The notes below the pieces were generated by a model. It was not told the DNA's origin and ran no database searches. It saw only the letters and a list, made by a program, of their open reading frames with translations. Positions 54,365-63,643 of a stretch of DNA of 64,000 bases are shown in pieces (within the stretch, counting starts at the first letter, position 1; every line of letters begins with the position of its first letter). Where the stretch lies: contig JAXMOA010000005.1 of assembly GCA_034670145.1 (NCBI GenBank), forward strand, positions 124,001 through 188,000, given 5' to 3'. Source of the DNA: HXMU1420-2 sp034670145 (GTDB taxonomy: Bacteria; Pseudomonadota; Alphaproteobacteria; Rhodobacterales; Rhodobacteraceae). The translations under genes and the position numbers were made by a program.

Positions 54365-57300
54365 ATGGACGGGAACGACACGGGATCGGAGCGCCGGTTG
54401 GGCAGCTTCGTTCCTGCGATTTTTGAGGACTGGATACCAGCGAATGCGAGGCCCGGCGCCCGTCGCGAAGGGCGTGCGGTCTTGCTGTTTGTGGACATTG
54501 TCGGATTTTCCAAGCTGAGCGCCGATCTGGTCGCGGCGCATGAACGCGGCGCGGAGGAGACGCAGCGGCTGTTGAACCGGTTGTTTGCGCAAATCATCTC
54601 GGTCGTGTCCAAATATCAGGGTGGCGTGGCGAGCATCGCGGGGGATGCTCTGAACGCCTATTGGACCGAGAGCAGCGTTCAGGATGACAGCACGCAGGCG
54701 GATGGCGCGGGCAAGGCGGCGGATGGTCTGGCGCGGGCGGCGCATCTGGCGGCGGCCTGTGCGACCGAGATCGCCGCGATTGCCCGGCAGTCCCAAAGCG
54801 ACGCGCGGGCGATGAACCTGAAGCTGTTGCTGGATTGCGGGCCGATGCATCTGACGGTGGTCGGCGCGGGGAAGGATCAGATGTTTCCGATCCTGTCTGG
54901 CCCTTTGGTTGAAAACCTGCCCGAGCAGAGCAAACAGCTGGCGGCGGGCAAGATCCTGGCCTCTTCGGAGTTTGTCGGCCTGTCATCGGGGGCCGCGGAT
55001 TATGAGGCGGATGCCTCGGGGCTGGCGCGGCTGGTCGAGATCCGCGCGCAGGCGCCCGAGCGCCCGGCCGTGTCGGCGGCGTTTCGCAGGAAAAGCCAGT
55101 TCGCGGTGCCATTGGCGCGGGCGCTGATTGGGCATTCGGATGATGACTGGGTGGCCGAGTTTCGCCGGGCCACGGTGCTGTTTGCCAGCTTTTCCCTGCT
55201 GGCGCCGCGCGATGTTGAGCGATTTGTGCCGATGGCGGCTGCGGTACAGGCGGCCATTGCGGAAAATGGCGGCTCCGTCGTGCAGTTCCAGTCTGATGAC
55301 AAGGGGTTGATCCTGGTCGCCAGCTGGGGCCTGGCGGTGAGCGCGTTCGAGGATAATGCGGAGCGGGCGATCCACTCGGCGCGGGCCTTGCTGGAGGTGA
55401 GCGCGCAGGCCGGAGAGCCCTGCAAGCTGGGGATCAGCACCGGCAATGTGTTGTGCGGTGTCTTGGGCGGGGCCGATTATCAGCAGGTGGCGATCCTGTC
55501 TGAATCGGTGAACCTGGCCTCGGCCCTTGCGATGCGTGCGGGGGGCGGGTTGCTGGTGGATGGCGAAACCATGCGCCTGTCGCGCGAACGGTTCACCTTT
55601 GAGGATCAGGGCCCCTATCAGCCCAAGGGCCGCGCGGAATCGGTGCGGGTGTACAAGCCGACGTCAGAGGCGCGGGTGGAGCGCGAGTTTGGCCCCGAGA
55701 TTGTCGGGCGCGGGCGCGAGCTGAGCCAGTTGCTGGAGGCCTTTGACACCGGGCCGCAAGAGGCGCCGCTGGTGCAGGTCTGGGGCGAGGCCGGTCTGGG
55801 CAAGTCGCATCTGGGCGCCGTTCTGGCGGCGCGCATGGCCGAACGGGGCCATCAGACGGTGTTTGCCTATGGCGACAGTCTGCGCCGGGCCAGTGCCTTT
55901 CACATCTGGCGGCGTCCCTTTGCCAAGCTTTTGGATCACAGTTGCGCGCCCGGGCAGGACCGCGCGGCGCGGCTGGAAGAGGTCATGGACCAGGCCGAAA
56001 TCGACGAGGCCCTGCGCGAGCTGCTGCGCCAGAACGTGGATCTGGGCGGCGCGGCGGAATTGCCCAGGGCGCTGAAAAAGATGTCGCCGGATGCCCGGGC
56101 GCGGGCCGGACGCGAGACGCTGGTGGCGGTCTTGTCGGTGCTGGTTCAGGGCCAGGATACGGTGTTGTTCTTTGAGGATGCCCATTGGATGGACAGCCCT
56201 TCTTGGCAGGTGCTGAGCGATGTGCGTCAGGCGTTGCCTGCTGTCGGGATCGTGTTGTTGTCCCGCCCTGTGGAGCAGACGGATCTGCCGGTGCAGGCGA
56301 TCCGGATGCTGCGCGACGAGACCGGCGCGCGGGTGACGCTGCGCCCGCTGGCGCGCGCAGAAACCGATCAGCTGGTGTGTCGCGAACTGGGGATTTCCGA
56401 GCAGCCGCCGACGATGCTGGACCGGATTTACAATCTGGCGGAGGGGCATCCTCTGTATACCAAGGAACTGGCCAAGCTGTTTGTGGATCGCGAGCTGGTG
56501 CATATTGATGCCGGCTATTGCCATATTCATTCGACCAAGATTGATCTGAGCGAGGTGCATTTGCCGCGCGGGATCGAGGGCGCGGTCTCGGGGCGTATTT
56601 CGACATTGGCGCCGGAGGTTCAGTTGACGCTGAAGGTGGCGGCCGTTCAGGGGCGCAATGTGGATCATGAGATCATTGCCCGGTCGCATCCAGAGCCGGA
56701 TGCGCCGATCCGCGCGCATCTGGAGCAGATCCATGCCTCGGGGCTGATGGATCCGGTATCCGAGGGCAAGAGCCGGTTTCACCATGCGCTGATTGTGGAC
56801 ACGGCCTATAGTCTGATGCTGACCGAGCCGCGCCGGGCGCTGCACCGCCAGATTGCGGCGCTGTATGAGGATGCTCAGGAGGCGGATGGCGAGGTCCAGG
56901 TGCCCAGCAGTCTGGTCGCCCATCACTGGGACAATGGCGGCGAGCCGGCGCGGGCGTTGCGCCATCTGAACACCGCCGCCAAGCTGGCCTATCAGTCGCA
57001 GGCCAGCGCCGAAGTTGTTGCATTTCTGACCCGGGCGCTGGAGCTGGACGCGGCCCATGGGCCATTGCTGGATGCGGATCAGCGGGGGATGACGCATCTG
57101 TCGCTGGCCTTTGCCCTGATGTCTCTGGGCCATCTGGTGGCGACGGACGAACATCTGACGGCGGCGCTGAGCGTTTATGACAAGGCCCCGCCAGATCGGA
57201 CCATGACCTATGTGGGTCAGGTGATTGGCCATTATTTCCGGTTTCAGACGGCCCGTCGGCGTCCGGATGATCCGGTGGACAAGGCCAAGCTGAATGCGGC

Positions 57301-58426
57301 GCGGGTTTATCTGTCATTGTCGGAAATCTACTATGACCGGCAGGATACGCTGCGGTCCTTGCATTCCACGTTCTCTGCGATGGGGCTGGCCTCGGCCAGT
57401 GGCGGGGACAGCGGGCCTTTGGCGACGGCGATGTCTCAGCTGTCGATGTCTGCGCTGTTCATCCCCTGGGCCCTGAACGGGGAGTATTGGAAGCGCGAAG
57501 CGGTTGCCATGGCCGAGCGGCTGAACGAGCCGGGGGCCGGAGCCTGGGTGCATATGACCACCGGGGCCTATACGTTTGCCAAGGCGCAATTTGCCGAGGC
57601 GGAGGCGTTGACGCAGAAGGCGATCGCACTGAGCGAGCAGGCGCGCGATCACAAGTGCTGGGAGTATTCGGTTGCCAATCTGGGCAATATCTATCGGTTG
57701 CAGGGTCAGTTCCGGCTGGCGGATGAGCTGGATGTGCGCACCTATGACAGCGGGCATGACCGGGGGGTGCCTCAGGTCAAGTTGTGGGGCATCACCGGGC
57801 GGATGAAGAACCTGTGGGCGCTGAATGATTTCGAGGCGTTCGAGGAGAGCCTGGCGCGGGCGCAGTCGTTGATTTCGGATGAGTTGAACAAGCTGAACTC
57901 GGCCGCGTCCAATACGATTGCCTATCATATTTTCGCGGCGCTGAACCATATCCGCAATCGCGATGCGCAGGCGGGGATGGCGGATCTGAATACGGCGATG
58001 GATTTGTATGAGGGGCTGTCGGATCCGCAGATCTATATGGTCGATCCGGTGTCCTTTATTCTGGACGCGGGCCATGCGCTGCACCGCCAGGGGGTGGCGC
58101 GGGATCAGATCCTGCGGGTGTTTGACGTGATGGCGCGCAAATGTGCCAAGCTGGTCAAACTGTACCCCAGCGCGCGGGCCCGGCTGGCATTGGCCAAAGG
58201 CGATCTGGCGCAGATGCAGGGGGATTTGAAGACCGCGCAGACCGCCTGGCGCAAGGCGGTGACAGAAGCCGAGGCGCTGAGCATGCCATTTGACGCGGCG
58301 ATGGCCCATTTCCGCCTGGCCGAGCGTGGCGACGCCCCTGCCGCACAGGCCGAGGAACACAAGGCGCAGGTGCGGGCCTGTCTGGCGATATTGCAGTTGG
58401 ATCAGCCGGAGGGGTGGACCAGCTAG
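54365..58426 (+). CDS. Soluble cyclase-type signalling protein: tandem cyclase domains, AAA ATPase, TPR-like tail
   Basis: A 1353-residue cytosolic protein with the architecture of soluble adenylyl cyclases. The first class III cyclase homology domain starts VLLFVDIVGFSKLS and has SIAGDALNAYW, so both metal-binding Asp are present. The second (about 255-440) reads TVLFASFSLLAP, lacking the first Asp, but keeps KLGISTGNVLCGVLGG and ILSESVNLASALAMRAG. A P-loop ATPase follows: GEAGLGKSHLG (Walker A) and TVLFFEDAHWMD (Walker B). The C-terminal half is helical and TPR-like. The two cyclase domains probably form an asymmetric pair. Ligand and regulation are unknown. Confidence 0.85.
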   Translation: MDGNDTGSERRLGSFVPAIFEDWIPANARPGARREGRAVLLFVDIVGFSKLSADLVAAHERGAEETQRLLNRLFAQIISVVSKYQGGVASIAGDALNAYWTESSVQDDSTQADGAGKAADGLARAAHLAAACATEIAAIARQSQSDARAMNLKLLLDCGPMHLTVVGAGKDQMFPILSGPLVENLPEQSKQLAAGKILASSEFVGLSSGAADYEADASGLARLVEIRAQAPERPAVSAAFRRKSQFAVPLARALIGHSDDDWVAEFRRATVLFASFSLLAPRDVERFVPMAAAVQAAIAENGGSVVQFQSDDKGLILVASWGLAVSAFEDNAERAIHSARALLEVSAQAGEPCKLGISTGNVLCGVLGGADYQQVAILSESVNLASALAMRAGGGLLVDGETMRLSRERFTFEDQGPYQPKGRAESVRVYKPTSEARVEREFGPEIVGRGRELSQLLEAFDTGPQEAPLVQVWGEAGLGKSHLGAVLAARMAERGHQTVFAYGDSLRRASAFHIWRRPFAKLLDHSCAPGQDRAARLEEVMDQAEIDEALRELLRQNVDLGGAAELPRALKKMSPDARARAGRETLVAVLSVLVQGQDTVLFFEDAHWMDSPSWQVLSDVRQALPAVGIVLLSRPVEQTDLPVQAIRMLRDETGARVTLRPLARAETDQLVCRELGISEQPPTMLDRIYNLAEGHPLYTKELAKLFVDRELVHIDAGYCHIHSTKIDLSEVHLPRGIEGAVSGRISTLAPEVQLTLKVAAVQGRNVDHEIIARSHPEPDAPIRAHLEQIHASGLMDPVSEGKSRFHHALIVDTAYSLMLTEPRRALHRQIAALYEDAQEADGEVQVPSSLVAHHWDNGGEPARALRHLNTAAKLAYQSQASAEVVAFLTRALELDAAHGPLLDADQRGMTHLSLAFALMSLGHLVATDEHLTAALSVYDKAPPDRTMTYVGQVIGHYFRFQTARRRPDDPVDKAKLNAARVYLSLSEIYYDRQDTLRSLHSTFSAMGLASASGGDSGPLATAMSQLSMSALFIPWALNGEYWKREAVAMAERLNEPGAGAWVHMTTGAYTFAKAQFAEAEALTQKAIALSEQARDHKCWEYSVANLGNIYRLQGQFRLADELDVRTYDSGHDRGVPQVKLWGITGRMKNLWALNDFEAFEESLARAQSLISDELNKLNSAASNTIAYHIFAALNHIRNRDAQAGMADLNTAMDLYEGLSDPQIYMVDPVSFILDAGHALHRQGVARDQILRVFDVMARKCAKLVKLYPSARARLALAKGDLAQMQGDLKTAQTAWRKAVTEAEALSMPFDAAMAHFRLAERGDAPAAQAEEHKAQVRACLAILQLDQPEGWTS

Positions 58427-58530
58427 GCCCCCTCATCGGGTCCCGGGTACTGGGTCAGGCTGGAGGCTGGTGTTGGGGGGGCGCTGTTGCGCCCCCTGCC
58501 CGTTTCTGGTTCGGCCCCGTCACATATGGG

Positions 58531-61020
58531 TTAGTCCAGCAGCGTGCCGTCCATTGAGACGCTGAACTCGGCCACGCGCAGATCCGGGTCGCGCACGATG
58601 CGTTGTCTGCACACAAGCTGTGTTGTGAACGGCGTTTGGGTCGAAGCGGATACGCCGGACACCTCATAGAGAACCATCAGCGTCAGTTTCGTTTCGTCCA
58701 GGGCCATGGATTGAAGCTGGATCGACTGGAACAGGCGGCCATCCACGACACTGCGAAACGCCTGTTGCATGCCATCGACCCCGTAAAACGGCCCGCTGGG
58801 CAGAGTTTTGCCGCCCACGCCATAGACGACGGTGCGTTCAAAGCCCGATCCGAGGTCTTCCTGTGAACCGCCCTGCAGCCAGGCGCCCAAACCCTCGGCG
58901 CGTTGTTTGAGCGTATCGAGGAGCGCCTGTGTATCTGCCTGTGTATCTGCCGGGTTTGCAGAGGGTGGCAGGGATGGGTTGACCAGATTGTCGATCAGGG
59001 TGCTGTCCATCACCAGCCGGTCCGCCTTGATCAGGGGGGCGCCTTCGCTGGGGTCGGTGAATTCGAAGATCATCGTGCCATAGATGGATTGGAAGGGCTG
59101 GCCCGTGGTGTTGACCACCCCGTCGACGAGGAAGGCGCAAAAGGCGCTGTTGGAGTTGGGGTTGGCCGAGATGCTGATGACGCGCACCTTGCTGAGGGTA
59201 AAGAAGAAGCCCATGCGCGTGTAGAATTCGATGGTGCCTTGCTGACCGATATAGCCTTCCTGGCCGGCGGGCGCGGTGGGCAATGTTGTGCCCCCCGGCC
59301 CCTTGAAGACGCAATCCGGGGTCAGGGCGGGCCATTCGAGCATGGGGATCTGGTTTTCGATGGCGCTCATGATCTGGTTGACGCAATCGCGCATCGCCAT
59401 TTCGCGCGCCATCGGATCATAGGGGCGGGCCACCGGTTGACCGAGCGCGCCCAGGATGTCCTTGCTGACCTGTTCGCCCGACCAGACCGCACCGGACATA
59501 TAGCCGTTGGAGAGGGTCGCGGCCTCGGTCGAGGCGAAATAGAGGTTGCCTGTCGGGTTGTCGGTCATCCGTGACAGGAGCACACCGTCGGCGCATTTCA
59601 GGAACTGACCTGGCAGGAAGTGGCCTGCGGGGCAGCCCATGGAGAACTCTTGCTGGTTCCAGTCCATTTCGTAATAGACCGGGTTGTTGCTGGTCACATT
59701 CTCTTCGCCAAAGAGGGTCGACATGGTTTTCAGCACGACAGCCTGGCGCTCTTCTTTGGTTTTGTCGGCCAGTTTGATTGCGGCGTCGCCCACGATGAAG
59801 GCGAACAGGGCCGCCTGCCCTTCGTCCGAGGTGTTGTCCATCACCCAGACCACATCGCCGTCTGCCATCAGCGCATCGCCGGACAGGCCATATTCAGAGA
59901 TATTGCTGTCAATCGGCAGCCCGTTGACCGAGCCGGATGGGTAGCGTGTTGTGTCACTGCGCCAGAATGTGGTGTCGAAGGTGACAAAGGTCATGATCAT
60001 GTGGGAATTGGCCATCGCGGCCTGGGCCATCTGACGGGCGGGGGGCAGCGGCGGCTGGAAGGTCATTTTGCTGTTGAGCGCCGGGGCCATGGCGATCAGC
60101 GCCTTGCCGGCGGAATAGCTGGTGCCGTTGGTATCGACCAGAGTGACGCCGTTGGCCCCGTCTGTGACGTTCACGATCTGGGTCTGGGCCATGACTGTGC
60201 ATTGCGGCATCGCCTGAAGCCGCGTGGCCAGCGTATTGGCGATCGCCTGTGCGCCTTCTTTGAGCCGGTAGCCCTGTGCGCCCTGGATCGGCCAGCGCAG
60301 GCTTTGGAACCGGGCCAGACCGCCGCTGGATTTGACGTAGAACAGCAGCCAGAGCATGGAGATGTTTTCAGGCTCGGTTGAAAAGCCGACCCGGCACAAC
60401 ATGCGCGTCAGGGCGCGGAACGTATTGGGGGCGTTGCCGTAGGTCTCGCCTGTCCAGTTGGGCGGTTCGACCGGATCGCCATAGCCCGGCATGTTGATGG
60501 TACAGACCCAATCCCAGACCGACATTTTGTCGAGGCCTTCGGCGTTTGCGGTTTTCTTGGGGTCGCTCAGCCAGACCGACTGGGACAATTGTTCGAGATA
60601 GACGATATAGGCGCGGCCCGCATCGCTGGGGGGAACCGTGGTGCCGATATAGGCGTCGATGGTGGGTTTTGCGCCCTCGTCAAAGCCGAAGCCTTGCAGG
60701 TTCGCGCCCTCGCCCGCCCAGAATTTTTCAGGAGTGGGGACCACATCCTCGGGGCCTTCGTATTGTTTGAAGGTTTCAAGGCCCAGTTCGTTGACCAGAT
60801 CCCAGACCGGGGCCTGAAACGATTCATCACCGATGAAATGGGCGCCATAGTCGAAATGGTTGATGGTGCCCCCGGCGTCCTGGGTGGTGATGGTATATGT
60901 GCGGCCACCAACCCGTTCGCGGGCCTCCAGTACGAGCACGTTTTTGCCAGCTTGCGCGCAGCGATATGCGGCGGTCAAACCGGTGAGCCCTGCGCCTACA
61001 ACGATCAGATCGTAAGTCAC
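58531..61020 (-). CDS. Flavin-containing amine oxidase with NTF2-like C-terminal region
   Basis: An 829-residue protein. Residues 1-550 are an FAD amine oxidase: the dinucleotide motif VVGAGLTGLTAAYRCAQAGK, the VLEARERVGGRTYT motif and a C-terminal FAD segment NLYFASTEAATLSNGYMSGAVWSG. The last 270 residues are unusual for the family and contain two SnoaL/NTF2-like parts, with GTIEFYTRMGFFF and GPFYGVDGMQQAFRSVVDG. There is no signal peptide. The substrate is unknown. It converges with the cyclase gene and is followed upstream by a cNMP-binding protein gene on the same strand. Confidence 0.8.
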   Translation of the reverse strand: MTYDLIVVGAGLTGLTAAYRCAQAGKNVLVLEARERVGGRTYTITTQDAGGTINHFDYGAHFIGDESFQAPVWDLVNELGLETFKQYEGPEDVVPTPEKFWAGEGANLQGFGFDEGAKPTIDAYIGTTVPPSDAGRAYIVYLEQLSQSVWLSDPKKTANAEGLDKMSVWDWVCTINMPGYGDPVEPPNWTGETYGNAPNTFRALTRMLCRVGFSTEPENISMLWLLFYVKSSGGLARFQSLRWPIQGAQGYRLKEGAQAIANTLATRLQAMPQCTVMAQTQIVNVTDGANGVTLVDTNGTSYSAGKALIAMAPALNSKMTFQPPLPPARQMAQAAMANSHMIMTFVTFDTTFWRSDTTRYPSGSVNGLPIDSNISEYGLSGDALMADGDVVWVMDNTSDEGQAALFAFIVGDAAIKLADKTKEERQAVVLKTMSTLFGEENVTSNNPVYYEMDWNQQEFSMGCPAGHFLPGQFLKCADGVLLSRMTDNPTGNLYFASTEAATLSNGYMSGAVWSGEQVSKDILGALGQPVARPYDPMAREMAMRDCVNQIMSAIENQIPMLEWPALTPDCVFKGPGGTTLPTAPAGQEGYIGQQGTIEFYTRMGFFFTLSKVRVISISANPNSNSAFCAFLVDGVVNTTGQPFQSIYGTMIFEFTDPSEGAPLIKADRLVMDSTLIDNLVNPSLPPSANPADTQADTQALLDTLKQRAEGLGAWLQGGSQEDLGSGFERTVVYGVGGKTLPSGPFYGVDGMQQAFRSVVDGRLFQSIQLQSMALDETKLTLMVLYEVSGVSASTQTPFTTQLVCRQRIVRDPDLRVAEFSVSMDGTLLD

Positions 61021-61159
61021 GACATTCCCTCCTGTTTATCCTTCGGCCTTTTGGTGGCCAATTCATTGCGCGGATTGAACCAGAGGCTGTGGCAAAAGGA
61101 TAGGAAATTTCGCTCCGATTACAGAGGTATGGGCAGATTGGGGGCTGGTCTGCGTTGGG

Positions 61160-61873
61160 TCAGGATTGCGTGCGGCGTCTGTAGTCGACGATCTCGCTGG
61201 TTCTGACGCGCAATGTGGCGCGGGTATTGGCCGAAAAGCTGGCGGTGAGGGCCAGGCGGATTTCGGGGTGGCGCTGTTGCAGCTGGCTCAGGGCCTGGGT
61301 GGAGATGACAAAGGCGTGGACCGGCGCGCTGACTTCGACGGTTGCGGAGGCGGGCGAGCCATCCATGAAGGACACTTCTCCGATGAAGGTATTGGCGCTA
61401 CGGTGGCCGACGAACTGACCCTCGACATAGATTTTGGTTTGCCCCGAGGCCAGGTAGGTCATCCGGTCCAGGGTTTCGCCCTCGCGGGCGAGGATGGTGC
61501 CCTCTTCGATATCGACCCAGGTGCCGGCGTTGAGCAGTTTGCGGGCCAGGTGGGCCTCGAGGTCGGGGAATTGGGTGGAATAGATCTGCCGTTCGTAGGC
61601 GGTGAACCGGGCCCATCGGGTCAGCAGGGCGATCCGGGTCATGCCGACGATGCTGATCACGACAAAGGAGATCTGGATCAGCAGGGAGGCGATGTTGAAG
61701 GCGTGGATCAGGCTGATCATCACCATGCAGGCGGCCAGGGCGTTGAGCCCGGCGTAGAGATAGCCATTGCCGCCGATCACCCCGGCCTGCAACAAGGCGT
61801 AGGCCAACAGGTAGGTGACCACGCCGCACAATCCGATGATATGGGAAGCCTGCTCGGAGATCAGATGTTGCAT
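61160..61873 (-). CDS. Membrane protein with cyclic-nucleotide-binding domain
   Basis: A 237-residue protein. Three membrane helices fill residues 10-80, followed by a linker helix and a Crp-type cNMP-binding domain (about 110-225): EEGTILAREGETLDRMTYLASGQ and FIGEVSFMDGSPASATVEVSAP, where the phosphate-binding cassette Gly-Glu pair is visible. No helix-turn-helix, so it is not a transcription factor. I use the ATG at 61873. The neighbouring cyclase suggests a cAMP link. Confidence 0.78.
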   Translation of the reverse strand: MQHLISEQASHIIGLCGVVTYLLAYALLQAGVIGGNGYLYAGLNALAACMVMISLIHAFNIASLLIQISFVVISIVGMTRIALLTRWARFTAYERQIYSTQFPDLEAHLARKLLNAGTWVDIEEGTILAREGETLDRMTYLASGQTKIYVEGQFVGHRSANTFIGEVSFMDGSPASATVEVSAPVHAFVISTQALSQLQQRHPEIRLALTASFSANTRATLRVRTSEIVDYRRRTQS

Positions 61874-62042
61874 TGGCGTCCATGTCCTGCGGTGGGCGTC
61901 TGTCGGCGAAACCCTAGGAGGGCGAATTGCGTTTGGTCCAGCGGAATTTTGTGACAGGGGCGCTGGTATTATCGATCCGCAGAAGGTGGACCTACGTAAC
62001 AAGCAGGACGGCACGGGCCGTTTGTCGGGGCAAGGAGGCCAT

Positions 62043-62705
62043 ATGGCACGGGCGTTGATCATCGGGGACAGTGGCGGGATCGGCGCGGCCATGGCGCAGC
62101 ATTTGCGGGCGCGCGGGGATGAGGTTGTGGGGTTGTCGCGGTCGGGTCAGGGGTTTGATCTGGAGGATCCGGCGGCGGCAGAGGCCCTGTTGGCGGGCGT
62201 GGACGGGCCGTTTGACCGCGTGGTGGTGGCCACCGGCATTCTGGCACCGCCGGGCAGGCGGCCCGAAAAGGCGCTGCGCGAGATCGAGGCAGAGACCATG
62301 GCGCGGGTCCTGGCGGTGAATACGATTGGTCCGGCTCTGGTGCTGCGTCATGTGCCCCGGCTGATCGCGCGGGATGCGCGGGCGGTGGTGGCGGTGTTGA
62401 CGGCGCGGGTCGGCTCGATCGGTGACAATGGTCTGGGGGGCTGGTATTCTTATCGGGCATCCAAGGCCGCGGCCAATCAGCTGCTGCGCACGGCGGCGAT
62501 AGAGCTGGGCCGGACGCGCAAGCAGGCGATCCTGGTTGCCCTGCATCCGGGCACCGTGGAGACCGAGTTTACCGCCGCCTACCCCGCCCATGACAAACAC
62601 AGCGCCCCAGTGGCGGCGGCGCATCTGGTGACGGTGATGGATGATCTGGCACCGGATCAGAGCGGGCGGTTCTTTGACTGGCGCGGCGATCCTGTGCCCT
62701 GGTGA
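62043..62705 (+). CDS. Short-chain dehydrogenase/reductase (CsgA-like)
   Basis: A 220-residue SDR. The nucleotide motif is GDSGGIGAAMAQHLRARG, and the active site YSYRASKAAANQLLR contains the Tyr-x3-Lys pair. The sequence resembles the C-factor/CsgA-like group in roseobacters. AAGGAGG precedes the ATG. The substrate is unknown. Its stop codon lies within the first copy of a tandem repeat. Confidence 0.85.
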   Translation: MARALIIGDSGGIGAAMAQHLRARGDEVVGLSRSGQGFDLEDPAAAEALLAGVDGPFDRVVVATGILAPPGRRPEKALREIEAETMARVLAVNTIGPALVLRHVPRLIARDARAVVAVLTARVGSIGDNGLGGWYSYRASKAAANQLLRTAAIELGRTRKQAILVALHPGTVETEFTAAYPAHDKHSAPVAAAHLVTVMDDLAPDQSGRFFDWRGDPVPW

Positions 62706-62768
62706 GCGCTAAGCGCGATCATGCAAAGTGGTGAGCGCTAAGCGCGATCATTCAACACTGGTGAGCGG
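62701..62768. repeat. 29-bp tandem repeat after the SDR gene
   Basis: A 23-bp unit starting TGGTGAGCGCTAAGCGCG and ending ATCAT occurs at 62701-62723 and 62730-62752, identical in both copies, with different 6-bp spacers. A third copy is truncated to TGGTGAGCG at 62760-62768. Each unit contains GCGC-TAA-GCGC, a small stem. The first copy includes the SDR stop codon. Confidence 0.8.
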
Positions 62769-62784
62769 GGGCCTGCCCTAACGG

Positions 62785-63495
62785 TCAGCGCAGGACCAGT
62801 GGCGCGGCGAGCCAGTCCCGGATGACCTGAAGACTGGCCTGGGGTTGTTCCAGCGTTGGCAGGTGGCCGGCGTCTTCGATCACGCTCAGCTCTGCAAAGG
62901 GGGTGAGCTCGGCCAGGAAGCTGTGGCGTTTGACGGGGATCGCCGTGTCATGGGCGCCGCACACGATGCGCGCGGGGACTTTGCAGCGGCGCATTGTGCC
63001 TTGTTGGTCGCGGCGTCGTTGCAGGGCGCGGGACTGGCGCACAAAGGTTTCGGCGCCGGCGTCCTCGGCCATGCGGGTGAGCTGGGCCATGACCTTGGCG
63101 CGGCCCGGCCCCGGTGCCAGATGTTCGGGGCGCAGGGTGCCGTGTACGGCCTCTTCGATCCGGCCCATGCGAGCCGAAATGATCAGCGGTTCGCGGGCGG
63201 CGGCCTCGGCCGGGGGTTCGGGCAGCGGTGAGCAGCTGATCAGGCACAGGCGGGTGATGCGTTCGGGCGCGCGGCGCAGCAGCTCCATCGCGACGATGCC
63301 GCCCAGCGACAGGCCGCAGAGGGCGAATTTATGCGGCAGTTGATCCAGAAGGCCCGAGGCGATCTCTTCGACGCGTTCGCCATGGTTGAGCGGCGCGGAA
63401 ACTACCGTATGATCCCGGGACAACACGTTGATTTGATGCGAGAATACTCGGACGTCACACATCATCGCGGGAAGCAGAACCAGGGGTTCTTTCAT
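62785..63495 (-). CDS. Alpha/beta hydrolase
   Basis: A 236-residue hydrolase. The nucleophile elbow is CGLSLGGIVAME (Ser), the acid VCGAHDTAIPVK (Asp) and the base IEDAGHLPTLEQP (His), so the triad is complete. The oxyanion segment LLPAMMCDVRVF is near the N-terminus. Related to esterases of the MhpC type; the substrate is unknown. Confidence 0.87.
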   Translation of the reverse strand: MKEPLVLLPAMMCDVRVFSHQINVLSRDHTVVSAPLNHGERVEEIASGLLDQLPHKFALCGLSLGGIVAMELLRRAPERITRLCLISCSPLPEPPAEAAAREPLIISARMGRIEEAVHGTLRPEHLAPGPGRAKVMAQLTRMAEDAGAETFVRQSRALQRRRDQQGTMRRCKVPARIVCGAHDTAIPVKRHSFLAELTPFAELSVIEDAGHLPTLEQPQASLQVIRDWLAAPLVLR

Positions 63496-63643
63496 GGCGG
63501 TTTGTCCTTGGCGCTGAGGTTTGGGGCACCATTGTCAGAGTGTCGGGCAAAGTCAACGCCAGAGCGGGGCTGGCGTCGGCGGTTTTCCGTCACAGGGGGC
63601 GGAGTGGGTGGCGATTGGCGTGTTCCTGCCCAGGGCGGACGGC

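Noticed and set aside
62701..62768. CRISPR-like repeat array
   Set aside because: Spacers of 6-7 bp are far too short and there are no cas genes.
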